A stretch of 64,000 nt of DNA from Actinomyces respiraculi (GTDB lineage Bacteria; Actinomycetota; Actinomycetes; Actinomycetales; Actinomycetaceae): NCBI RefSeq assembly GCF_014595995.2, contig NZ_CP063989.1:2848107-2912106 (forward strand). Direction: 5' to 3'. Below the pieces are notes generated by a model, which worked only from the letters and a program-made list of their open reading frames with translations, did not search any database and was not told the origin of the DNA. Each line of letters opens with the position of its first letter. Position 1 is the first letter of the stretch. The translations under genes and the position numbers were made by a program. This document shows, one piece after another, positions 24,266-32,615 of the stretch.

Positions 24266-26350
24266 GACGCCCCAGGCGGGGACGGTGACCGTCTGGCCGG
24301 CCGCGAGCGCGCTGCCCGCCTGGCCGGTGGTGCCCAGGACGTCGGTGCCGGACACCGGGAGGGTGAGCTCGACGTCGTCCTTGGAGTAGTTGAGGAGGTA
24401 GGCCAGGGGGTTGTCGACGGCGTTGACGCCCTTGCGCACGGTGATGGTGCCGGCGAGGTCGCCGGCCCAGTCGGTCACGCCGGCCCGCTCGGCCACGAGG
24501 GCGAGGACGGCGCGCAGGACCTCGGCTGAGGCCCAGGCGCCCAGGTGGGTGATGGTGCCGGCCCCGACGCTGCGGGTGGCGATGGCGGGACCGGACCAGG
24601 CGTGGTGGTCGTAGGTGGCCAGGACCTCGACGTCGGATCCGGCCTCGGGGGCCTCGACGGGGGTGAGGAGCTCAAGGACGTGGCTCAGGCCCAGGTCCGT
24701 CCCCTGGCCCAGGCGCTCGGCGAGGGCGCCGACCGGGGCCAGACGCACGCCGTCGGGCGTGGTGAACTGGTCGGTGCCCAGTCCCAGGAGGCCGGACAGG
24801 CCGTGGGGCTGGCGGTCCGCCCACACCTGGACGTTCTCGTCGGCGACGGCGGTGCGGAAGGTGGTCACGAGGTGGCCGCCGCCGGTGGTGTAGGCGCGCA
24901 GGGTGTCGATGGTGGTCTGCGGGGCCGCGTACAGCGCGGGGGTGATGAGGGCGTCGTAGCGCTCCAGCCGCTCCAGGGGGGTGTCGGCGGGCACGACGTC
25001 GGCCTCGAGGTTGAGATCGAAGAGGGCGTCGTAGACCCAGCGGAAGACGTCGTTGTAGTTGACCCCGCCACCGGCGTACGTGCGGGGGAAGCCGCTGGCG
25101 ATGGAGAACCACTCCAGGGCGGTGTAGGCCTCGTTGGAGACCATGATGGCGATCCTGTTGGTCTTGGTCAGGCTCAGGCTGGCGGCGTGCTCGCGCATCT
25201 CCTGGCCGAGGACGCAGGCCTCGCGGTAGGTGGGGTTGGGCGAGTAGTCCTGGGAGAGCAGGCCCTTCCAGTAGGTCTCGAAGGCGTTGTGGGTGGAGCC
25301 CCAGTGCCAGTACATGAGGCCCAAGGCGCCGCTGGCCAGGTGGGAGTAGCCCTGCAGGCGCAGCTGGCCGGGGTAGGGCAGCCAGCCCATCTGGCCCTGG
25401 GCCTGGGTCTCAAGGACGAGGTAGGGGGCGCCGTCTTTGAGGCAGCGGCTGATGTCGCCGCCGAAGGCGATCTCCTTGCCGGTGAGCCGGTCCTCACCGG
25501 GGTGGTAGATGTCGACGCCGGCCAGGGTCAGGGCGTCGGCGGCTGTGAAGTGGTCGACGGCGCCTTGGATGCCGAAGGAGTGCCCGCGCCACTCGTAGTC
25601 GAAGTTGTGGGTGACGAACTGGTCCTCGCGGCGGTAGTCGTCGACGATGGCGCGCTGCCAGGCGAGGAAGTCGGTGACGAGGCTGCGGCGGAACTCATCG
25701 AAGGCGGCACCGAGCGAGCCGTTGATCGTGGCGCTCACGTCCGGGAACTCCTCCCAGGCGCCCACGCGGTTGGCCCAGTAGTTCAGGCCGTAGGCGGCGT
25801 TGAGGGCGTCGAGGTCGCCGTTGAAGCGGGCTTTGAGCCAGTCGATGAAGGCGCGTTGGATGTCGGGGTTGTAGGCGTCGTAGTACTTGGTCTCGTTGTC
25901 GAGCTGGAAGCCGACGACGTTGGCTCGCGGCGCGGTGTGCTCGACGAGGGCGCGGATGGCCTGCTCGCCGTAGTAGCGGTAGGCGGGGGCCGTGATGTCC
26001 ATGTTCTGGCGGGGGCCGTACTGGTTGGGTTGGCCGGAGGCGGATACGCCCATGATCTCGGGGTGGCGGGCGGCGAGCCAGGTGGGTACGGCGGCGGTGG
26101 GGGTGCCGATGATGACGTCGAGGCTATGGGCGGCGGCGGCGTCGATGGCGCGGTCGATGTGGTGCCAGTCGAAGATGCCGGGGGCGGGGTTCCAGGTGCC
26201 CCAGGTGAACTCGGCGATGCGGATGGTGGTGAAGCCGGCGTCGACCATCATCTGCATGTCGCGCTCGAGGCGGTCGGGGCCCGCGGAGGCGGGGGTGTAT
26301 TCGTCGTAGTAGGCGGCTCCGAATATGAGACGCTGCGTGTGCCCTGTCAT
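24239..26350 (-). CDS. Beta-galactosidase, GH42 family
   Basis: 703 residues, the usual GH42 length: an (alpha/beta)8 barrel (about 1-400) with acid/base Glu153 (FQLDNET) and nucleophile Glu314 (LVLETQAQ), a trimerisation domain (about 410-620), and a small C-terminal beta domain. It splits terminal beta-galactosides in the cytoplasm. The ATG at 26350 has AGGAGGTCAAGG just upstream. It is the first gene after a palindromic operator and probably cotranscribed in part with the GH30 gene. No metal-site Cys cluster was recognised. Confidence 0.93.
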   Translation of the reverse strand: MTGHTQRLIFGAAYYDEYTPASAGPDRLERDMQMMVDAGFTTIRIAEFTWGTWNPAPGIFDWHHIDRAIDAAAAHSLDVIIGTPTAAVPTWLAARHPEIMGVSASGQPNQYGPRQNMDITAPAYRYYGEQAIRALVEHTAPRANVVGFQLDNETKYYDAYNPDIQRAFIDWLKARFNGDLDALNAAYGLNYWANRVGAWEEFPDVSATINGSLGAAFDEFRRSLVTDFLAWQRAIVDDYRREDQFVTHNFDYEWRGHSFGIQGAVDHFTAADALTLAGVDIYHPGEDRLTGKEIAFGGDISRCLKDGAPYLVLETQAQGQMGWLPYPGQLRLQGYSHLASGALGLMYWHWGSTHNAFETYWKGLLSQDYSPNPTYREACVLGQEMREHAASLSLTKTNRIAIMVSNEAYTALEWFSIASGFPRTYAGGGVNYNDVFRWVYDALFDLNLEADVVPADTPLERLERYDALITPALYAAPQTTIDTLRAYTTGGGHLVTTFRTAVADENVQVWADRQPHGLSGLLGLGTDQFTTPDGVRLAPVGALAERLGQGTDLGLSHVLELLTPVEAPEAGSDVEVLATYDHHAWSGPAIATRSVGAGTITHLGAWASAEVLRAVLALVAERAGVTDWAGDLAGTITVRKGVNAVDNPLAYLLNYSKDDVELTLPVSGTDVLGTTGQAGSALAAGQTVTVPAWGVLVLEGTRA

Positions 26351-26360
26351 CCTTGACCTC

Positions 26361-26422
26361 CTGCGGCACCCTTGCCGCCTATCTAGTATTTACTAGATGG
26401 TAGGTCAGCGAGGGTGCCGCAG
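26361..26422. promoter_or_regulatory. Palindromic operator upstream of the GH42 gene
   Basis: ATCTAGTATTTACTAGAT (26381-26398) is a perfect 18-bp palindrome in an otherwise GC-rich gap. It is nested inside a second perfect inverted repeat, CTGCGGCACCCT / AGGGTGCCGCAG (26361-26372, 26411-26422). The inner palindrome is probably the binding site of a GntR- or LacI-type sugar regulator encoded elsewhere. The outer repeat could form a stem in either transcript. Confidence 0.65.
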
Positions 26423-26445
26423 GGAAGGGGCAGGGCGAGGCGGCC

Positions 26446-27633
26446 TCAGGCCTTCGACGGGATGGCCCGCGCGGAGATGACGCCCTCGATGGCGGTCAGC
26501 TGCTCCAGGACGCGGCCGGCCACCTCACCGTCGATGTCGGCGAGCGTCACCGCGATCTCACCGCGCGAGCGGTTGAGGAGGTTGGCGATGTTGAGGCCGG
26601 CCTGCGCGACGATGGTCGAGACCTGACCGACCATGTTCGGCACGTTGCGGTTGACGATGACGAGGCGGTGCGTGCCCGACTCACGCTCCATGACGGCCTC
26701 GGGGAAGTTGACCGAGTTGCGCACCTGCCCGTCCTCGAGGAAGCCGCGCAGCTCGTCGACGGCCATGACCGCGCAGTTGCGCTCCGCCTCCTTCGTCGAG
26801 GCACCCAGGTGCGGCAGGGAGATGCACCGGGGGTGCTTGTGCACCGCCGTCGACGGGAAGTCGCAGACGTAGCCGCGCAGGTATCCCTGGTCGAGGGCGG
26901 AGACGACGGCGGCCTCGTCAACGATCTCGGCACGGGCGAAGTTCAGGATGACGGCGGAGTGCTTCATCATCGCCAGGTGCTGGGTGGACACGAGGCCCCG
27001 GGTCGCCTCAATGAGGGGCACGTGGACGGTCAGGATGTCCGCCTGCCGGAAAACGTCCTCGATGGTGCGGGCGCGCTCGACCTCCGACGACAGGTTCCAG
27101 GCGTGGTCCACGCTGATGGCCGGGTCGAAGCCGATGACCTTGAGGCCCAGTCCCAGGGCGGCGTTGGCGACCTGGACGCCGATGGCCCCCAGGCCGATGA
27201 CGCCGAGGGTCTTGCCGGGCAGCTCGAAGCCGACGAACTGCTTCTTGCCCGCCTCGACGGCCTTGGAAATGGCGGCGTCGTCGCCCTCGAGCTCGTGGGC
27301 GAAGCGGGCCGCCGGGATGAGGTTGCGCGAGGCGATGAACAGGCCGGCCAGGACGAGCTCCTTGACGGCGTTGGCGTTGGCGCCCGGGGTGTTGAAGACT
27401 GGGACGCCGCGCTCGGTCATGGCGGCGACGGGGATGTTGTTCGTGCCGGCACCGGCGCGGGCGATGGCCAGGACGGTGTCCGGGATCGGGGTGTCGTGCA
27501 GCTTGGCGGAGCGCACGAGGAGGGCGTCCGGGGAGGTGACGGACTCGCCGACCTCGTAGATCTCAGCGGGGAAGCGGGTCAGGCCCGAGCCCGAGATGGC
27601 GTTGAGGGTCTTGACGCGGAACTGCTTGGTCAC
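26446..27633 (-). CDS. serA: D-3-phosphoglycerate dehydrogenase
   Basis: 395 residues. It oxidises 3-phosphoglycerate, the first step of serine synthesis. The D-2-hydroxyacid dehydrogenase fold has the NAD loop VIGLGAIGVQVANAA, NFARAEIVDEAAV with the catalytic Arg, and PHLGAST with the catalytic His. A C-terminal ACT domain (about 320-395: HRLVIVNRNVPNMVGQVSTIVAQAGLNI) probably binds serine. The gene lies 51 bp after serC in the same operon. It is the short PGDH type, lacking the allosteric-substrate-binding insert. Confidence 0.94.
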   Translation of the reverse strand: MTKQFRVKTLNAISGSGLTRFPAEIYEVGESVTSPDALLVRSAKLHDTPIPDTVLAIARAGAGTNNIPVAAMTERGVPVFNTPGANANAVKELVLAGLFIASRNLIPAARFAHELEGDDAAISKAVEAGKKQFVGFELPGKTLGVIGLGAIGVQVANAALGLGLKVIGFDPAISVDHAWNLSSEVERARTIEDVFRQADILTVHVPLIEATRGLVSTQHLAMMKHSAVILNFARAEIVDEAAVVSALDQGYLRGYVCDFPSTAVHKHPRCISLPHLGASTKEAERNCAVMAVDELRGFLEDGQVRNSVNFPEAVMERESGTHRLVIVNRNVPNMVGQVSTIVAQAGLNIANLLNRSRGEIAVTLADIDGEVAGRVLEQLTAIEGVISARAIPSKA

Positions 27634-27684
27634 GGGTGGGGTCCTTACTGTCGGTGCCGCGGGTCGTGATGTCGGTGACGCTGC

Positions 27685-28773
27685 TCAGGCGCGGGTGCGC
27701 TCGAACTCGGCCATGTAGTCGATGAGGGCGCTCACGCCGTCGTCGGTCATGGCGTTGTAGAGGGAGGCCCTCATGCCGCCGACGGACCGGTGGCCCTTGA
27801 GGTTCGTCAGTCCGGCGTCCTCGGCGCCGGCGAGGAAGGCGGTGTCGAGGGAGGGGTCGGCGAGGGTGAAGGGGATGTTCATCGCCGAGCGCGAGCGCTT
27901 CTCCACGGGGTTGGAGTAGAAGTCCGAGGTGTCGATGGCGTCGTAGAGACGCTGCGCCTTGGCGTCGTTGCGCTCGGCCATGGCCGCCAGGCCGCCGGAG
28001 TCCTCGATCCAGTGCAGGATGAGGCCCAGCAGGTAGATGGAGAAGGTGGGTGGGGTGTTGAGCATCGAGTCGGCCTCGGCCATGACCTTCCAGTCCCAGA
28101 TGGCGGGGACGTCGGCGCGGGCGCGGCCCAGCAGGTCCTTGCGGATGAGGGAGATGTCCATGCCGGCCGGGCCGAGGTTCTTCTGGGCGCCGCCGAAGAT
28201 GACGCCGAAGGCGTCGACGTCGACGGGGCGCGAGAGGTACATGGAGGAGACGTCGGCGACGATCGGCACGCCGGCGGCCTCGGCGGTGGGCACGTAGGGC
28301 ATGGCGACGCCGCCGATGGTCTCGTTGGCGCAGTAGTAGAGGTAGCGGGCACCCTCGGGGACGGTGAAGGAACCGGCGTCGGGGGTGGTGGTGTAGGAGG
28401 AGTCGGCCTCGTCGGCGACGACGACGGCGTCCACCCCCTGGCGCTGGGCCTCCTTGATGGCCTTGGCGGACCACTGGCCGGTGTTGAGGAAGGCGGCGGT
28501 GTCCCCGCGCTCGGTGAGATTGCCGGGGATGGCGGAGAACTGGCCGGTGGCGCCGCCGGCGAGGAAGAGGACGGCGTAGTCGTCGCTCGCGCCGGTCAGG
28601 CGGCGGATGGTGGCCTCGGCGTCGGCGGCGCAGGCGGTGAAGTCCTTGCCGCGGTGGGAGACCTCGAGGACGCTCATGCCGGAGGACCGCCAGTCGGTGA
28701 GCTCGGAGGCGGCCCGCTCGAGGACGGGCAGGGGGAGCTGGGCGGGACCGGCGGAGAAGTTGTGCACGCGCAT
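27685..28773 (-). CDS. serC: Phosphoserine aminotransferase
   Basis: 362 residues of a class V PLP enzyme that converts 3-phosphohydroxypyruvate to phosphoserine. It opens [14 protein letters not shown]; the PLP lysine is Lys198 in FGGAQKNLGPAG; HRSVGGMRASLYNA lies near the end. With serA it forms the serine operon. Its first 52 codons are duplicated at 40843-40998 with about 92% identity, marking the two ends of an accessory island. The native upstream region of serC has therefore been replaced by island DNA. Confidence 0.95.
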   Translation of the reverse strand: MRVHNFSAGPAQLPLPVLERAASELTDWRSSGMSVLEVSHRGKDFTACAADAEATIRRLTGASDDYAVLFLAGGATGQFSAIPGNLTERGDTAAFLNTGQWSAKAIKEAQRQGVDAVVVADEADSSYTTTPDAGSFTVPEGARYLYYCANETIGGVAMPYVPTAEAAGVPIVADVSSMYLSRPVDVDAFGVIFGGAQKNLGPAGMDISLIRKDLLGRARADVPAIWDWKVMAEADSMLNTPPTFSIYLLGLILHWIEDSGGLAAMAERNDAKAQRLYDAIDTSDFYSNPVEKRSRSAMNIPFTLADPSLDTAFLAGAEDAGLTNLKGHRSVGGMRASLYNAMTDDGVSALIDYMAEFERTRA

Positions 28774-28974
28774 GGGGGCAGGGTAGCCGGGGCCGGGGCG
28801 CGGGCGTCGCGGTGTCCCAGCCTGAGGGCGGCCGGCCTACCGGGCCGAGCCTGGCGTGAGAGTCAGAGGGGCGCGCTACGATGGTCAAAACGCTGGCTTG
28901 AGACCGAACGCCGGCAGTCTCGACAGTAGCTGACAGCCCGCCAGAGCCCGGCGGGGCATGAGGAGGCAAGGCCC

Positions 28975-29931
28975 GTGGCACGAGCAGATCTTCTCCTCGA
29001 TCTCGTCGAGGCCGAACGTCGCGGGGACCGGGACCGCTTCCGGATCGTCGTCGAGGGTCTCATTGCCGAGGAGCGGGCGAATCAGCACCATCTGCTTGCG
29101 GACCGCCTCTCTGAGATCATCATGACGACGGGGCAGGGGCTGCCTCGCGACGACTACACAGCATCGGTCCGCGATCTCATTCACGAGGTCGCGGCGCGGC
29201 GGCGCCTGGAGGAGCTGGAGCTCGCACCAGTGCCTCACCGTGTCATTGCCGAGCTCATCGAGGAGCAGCAGCGGGCAGACCTGTTGCGCAGCTACGGCAT
29301 CGACCCCCGGCATCGGCTCCTGCTGGCGGGCCCGCCCGGCAACGGTAAGACGAGCGTGGCCGAGGCCATCGCCGCCGAGCTCATGCTCCCGCTCTATGTC
29401 ATCCGCTACGAGGGCGTGGTCTCCAGCTTCCTCGGCGAGACCGCGGCCCGCCTGGACAGTGCTTTCGAGTTCGTTCGAACCCGCCGCTGTGTGCTCTTCT
29501 TCGACGAGCTCGACACCATTGCCAAGGAACGCGCCGACGAGCATGAGACGGGGGAGATCAAGCGGGTCGTGTCGACCCTGCTCCTCCAGATCGACCGCCT
29601 GCCCCCGCACGTCGTCCTCGTGGGCGCGACCAACCACAGCGAGCTCCTCGACCGGGCGGCGTGGAGACGATTCCAGGTGCGCACCGAACTGCTGCCACCG
29701 TCACGGTCACAGGCGACGAGGTTCCTGGAGCGGCTAGCGGGCCGCTTCGGCGGTGACCTCGGCTACGCTCCTCGCACACTCGCTGAACGGCTCGCCGGTG
29801 CGAGCTACGCGGAGCTCGAGGAGTTCGCCTTGGATGTCCGACGCCGAGCGATTCTTGAGATGCCCGGCGCCGACATGCGCCGGATCGCAAAAGAGCGCCT
29901 TGAGCACTGGCAGGGCTCGGTACGGTCGTGA
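28975..29931 (+). CDS. ietA: AAA-family ATPase, IetA-like partner of a subtilase
   Basis: 318 residues. A helical N-terminal part (1-110) leads to an AAA+ core: Walker A GPPGNGKTS (119-127), Walker B VLFFDELDTI, sensor 1 VGATNHSEL, and an Arg-rich second region WRRFQVRTELLPP. It fits the AAA ATPases paired with S8 peptidases (IetA of the IetAS plasmid-stability and anti-phage system). GAGGAGG precedes the GTG start. The stop overlaps the subtilase start in GTGA, so the two are coupled. The ATPase probably controls the protease. GC content is visibly below that of the neighbouring housekeeping genes. Confidence 0.85.
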   Translation: MARADLLLDLVEAERRGDRDRFRIVVEGLIAEERANQHHLLADRLSEIIMTTGQGLPRDDYTASVRDLIHEVAARRRLEELELAPVPHRVIAELIEEQQRADLLRSYGIDPRHRLLLAGPPGNGKTSVAEAIAAELMLPLYVIRYEGVVSSFLGETAARLDSAFEFVRTRRCVLFFDELDTIAKERADEHETGEIKRVVSTLLLQIDRLPPHVVLVGATNHSELLDRAAWRRFQVRTELLPPSRSQATRFLERLAGRFGGDLGYAPRTLAERLAGASYAELEEFALDVRRRAILEMPGADMRRIAKERLEHWQGSVRS

Positions 29932-32561
29932 CCGCCCGGACGCGGCCGCTCCTGGCCTTCAACCCACCACAGGCGCCTGAGGCCGGTCGCCCCAAGCAGC
30001 CGCGACGTCTGTTGCCCAGGGCCTCAGGTCCTGGAGGTCAGCGGCAGGGCGAACGACTGGGCCCCAAGTTCGCGGAGCTCGTTGATGCCTTCAACGCTCA
30101 GCGCGTGACGAGTGGGGTCGGCACGCCGACCGCGATGGACCCGTCCCTCGTCGTCGTCCTTGACCTCGCCGGATCCGTTCGCGACTTTCACAAGGCCGTC
30201 ACGAAGGTGGAGGGTCTTGAGTTCCTCGCCGAGATGGTCGCCGACGACACCGAGCCGGACGATGACTTCTACATGACGGAGGGCAAGAAAGGCCGCACTA
30301 ATAAGACGGTGCCGCACTCGCTCTACCTGGTGATGTCGAACGCCACGGCCATCGACCAGATGCTCAGCCTCTTCAAGCGATGGCAAGAGGACCCTACGAC
30401 GACATTCGAGCGCGGTCTCGGCAGGTTCAAGGCGGTCTTCGCTCAGCTGGTGGATCTGCGCCGTTGGGGTCCTGAGGACCGCGTACGAGAGACCGGTCTC
30501 CTCGACCACTGGCGTGAGACCATTGCGATGATCAGCCAGTCCGACAGCAGTCCCGTGCGGGTGGAGATCGAGCTGTGGTACCACCATGACCGCGGGCGGC
30601 GGGTTGACGCCGAACGCACCATCACACAGATTCTGGATGACTGCGGTGGGAGGCTCGTCAGCCGGGCTCGGATCGAGGAGATCGGCTATCACGCCCTTCT
30701 CGCGGCGCTCCCCCGCAAGCAGGTTGAGGACGTCGTGAGTCAAGGCCCTCAGGCGATCCGGCTTCTCACGGCGGAGAACGTCATGTTCGTCAGCCCGTTC
30801 AGGCCGATGAGCATCTCCTCACCTCTGCCCTCGGAGACCGGATCCGCTTCATTCCCTGCCGAGGGACCTAGTGATCTCAAGCCACGGATCGCGCTGCTTG
30901 ACGGTCTTCCCTTCCAGAACCACGACGCCTTGGCAGGCAGGTTAATTGTCGACGACGCCGACGACGTGACGGGCGGCTACCAGATCGCTGCTCGCTCCCA
31001 CGGAACAGCGATGGCGTCCCTCATCATCCACGGGGATCTTTCCGACCCAGGAGAACCGCTGGACCGCCCGGTCTACGTGCGACCGATCATGCGCGCGCAG
31101 GACACAGCGTCCGGGCAGCCCACTGAGAGCGTCCTGCCCGACACCCTCTTCGTCGACCTTCTTCACCGTGCCGTAAGAAGGCTCTTCATAGGTGAGTCAG
31201 GGCGGCAGGCATGGGCCCCGAGCGTACGTCTCATCAACCTGTCTATCGGTGACCGTGCCCGTCCTCTCGTGCGAAGAATGAGTCCCGCTGGGCGGCTGCT
31301 GGACTGGCTCGCCCTTGAGTTCAACGTCCTGTTCATCGTCAGTGCGGGAAACTACGACACCCCGATCCCGCTTCCCCGGGATGCGGCGACGGATACGATC
31401 CGCGCCAGGTCAGCGGCGGAGCAGGCGGTTCACGGTACCGGGATTCTCCGAAGCATCCTGCCGCCAGGGGACTCCATGAACGCGTTGACTGTTGGCGCGG
31501 TCCACGCCGACGCTGCGCCCGCTCCACCCGAGTCCGCAACCGCTTGGGACCTCACCGCGCCCGGCGCACCTGCGCTGTACTCAGCAACGGGTCCCGGCGT
31601 CAGTCGCTCGGTCAAGCCGGACCTGTACCACGTTGGTGGACGTCTCCTCTTCGCCAGGCCGCTGCCGGTATCGGATGGCACGCCGTCGTCATCGGGTGGC
31701 ACGGTTGATCTGGAGGTTGCTCGGACTGGCCGGACGGGTCCAGGTGTGCAGGTTGCCGCACCCTCAGACGGAGGACGGACCAACCGGACAACCTTCGACT
31801 GCGGCACCAGTCACGCCGCGGCACTCGTGACCCGCGAGGCCAGCTCGCTCTTCGACATCCTTGAGGCGGGTCCAGGCGAAGGAGTGAGAGCCTTCCCCGA
31901 CGCCCTGTTTCACCCGCTTCTCGTTCGGGCGCTGCTCGCCCATTCCTGCTCCTGGGGTGACTGGGGCAAGGAGCTCGCCCCACAGTCGTCCCGTGGGGCG
32001 CGGACCGCCCTGTTCGGCTACGGCCGACTCGACCCTGACGTCGCTCGGGGCGCGGTCAACCGGGCGGTCGTCGTTGCTGGCAATGAGATCGGCATTGATG
32101 AGCGTCACACGTACGAGCTGCCGCTCCCCTTGTCGATCCGCAGCAAGGCCGAGTGGCGCCGGTTCGTCATTACTCTCGCCTACTGGGCGCCAACGACACA
32201 TGGTCTTCAGACCTATCGGGCGGCCAAGGTCTACTTCGACACACCTGACACGAAGTTGGCCGGCGGGGACCGTGTGGATGCCGACCATCACGCCGTACGT
32301 CGCGGGAGTCTGCAGCACGAGGTCATCGACGGAGGTCGCTCGATGAACTTCGACGACGGCGCCACCTTCCCGATCCATGTGGACTGCATGAGGGATGGGC
32401 AGAAGAGCGGTGACATCGGACGTATCCGCTACGCTCTGGTGGTGTCGATCGAGACGGCGGCGACGACCTCATCGACAATCCATGACGAGGTCCACGCGGG
32501 CCTCATTCGGTTGCGCAACCAATACGCTGCTCAGCAGCGCAGCCGGGTGCGTCTGGTCTGA
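29928..32561 (+). CDS. ietS: S8 subtilisin-like serine peptidase, IetS-like
   Basis: 877 residues. A large N-terminal region without a recognised family (1-315) is followed by a subtilase domain with an intact triad: Asp325 (IALLDG), His358 (SHGTAMASLI) and Ser628 (DCGTSHAA). A C-terminal beta-rich part follows (about 700-877). There is no signal peptide or propeptide, so it acts in the cytoplasm. Translation is coupled to the ATPase through a 4-bp overlap. Homologous pairs were described as a toxin-antitoxin system that stabilises the Agrobacterium pTiC58 plasmid and were later grouped with anti-phage systems; that role here is inferred from the pairing and the island context. Confidence 0.85.
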   Translation: MTARTRPLLAFNPPQAPEAGRPKQPRRLLPRASGPGGQRQGERLGPKFAELVDAFNAQRVTSGVGTPTAMDPSLVVVLDLAGSVRDFHKAVTKVEGLEFLAEMVADDTEPDDDFYMTEGKKGRTNKTVPHSLYLVMSNATAIDQMLSLFKRWQEDPTTTFERGLGRFKAVFAQLVDLRRWGPEDRVRETGLLDHWRETIAMISQSDSSPVRVEIELWYHHDRGRRVDAERTITQILDDCGGRLVSRARIEEIGYHALLAALPRKQVEDVVSQGPQAIRLLTAENVMFVSPFRPMSISSPLPSETGSASFPAEGPSDLKPRIALLDGLPFQNHDALAGRLIVDDADDVTGGYQIAARSHGTAMASLIIHGDLSDPGEPLDRPVYVRPIMRAQDTASGQPTESVLPDTLFVDLLHRAVRRLFIGESGRQAWAPSVRLINLSIGDRARPLVRRMSPAGRLLDWLALEFNVLFIVSAGNYDTPIPLPRDAATDTIRARSAAEQAVHGTGILRSILPPGDSMNALTVGAVHADAAPAPPESATAWDLTAPGAPALYSATGPGVSRSVKPDLYHVGGRLLFARPLPVSDGTPSSSGGTVDLEVARTGRTGPGVQVAAPSDGGRTNRTTFDCGTSHAAALVTREASSLFDILEAGPGEGVRAFPDALFHPLLVRALLAHSCSWGDWGKELAPQSSRGARTALFGYGRLDPDVARGAVNRAVVVAGNEIGIDERHTYELPLPLSIRSKAEWRRFVITLAYWAPTTHGLQTYRAAKVYFDTPDTKLAGGDRVDADHHAVRRGSLQHEVIDGGRSMNFDDGATFPIHVDCMRDGQKSGDIGRIRYALVVSIETAATTSSTIHDEVHAGLIRLRNQYAAQQRSRVRLV

Positions 32562-32615
32562 GCCGTCCTACCGGCCTCGCACCGCGACGAGGCCGCCCGG
32601 GCCGCGCCTCGTCGC

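Noticed and set aside
29928..32561. Secreted subtilase
   Set aside because: No signal peptide or propeptide, and translation is coupled to a cytoplasmic AAA ATPase, so an intracellular role is preferred.
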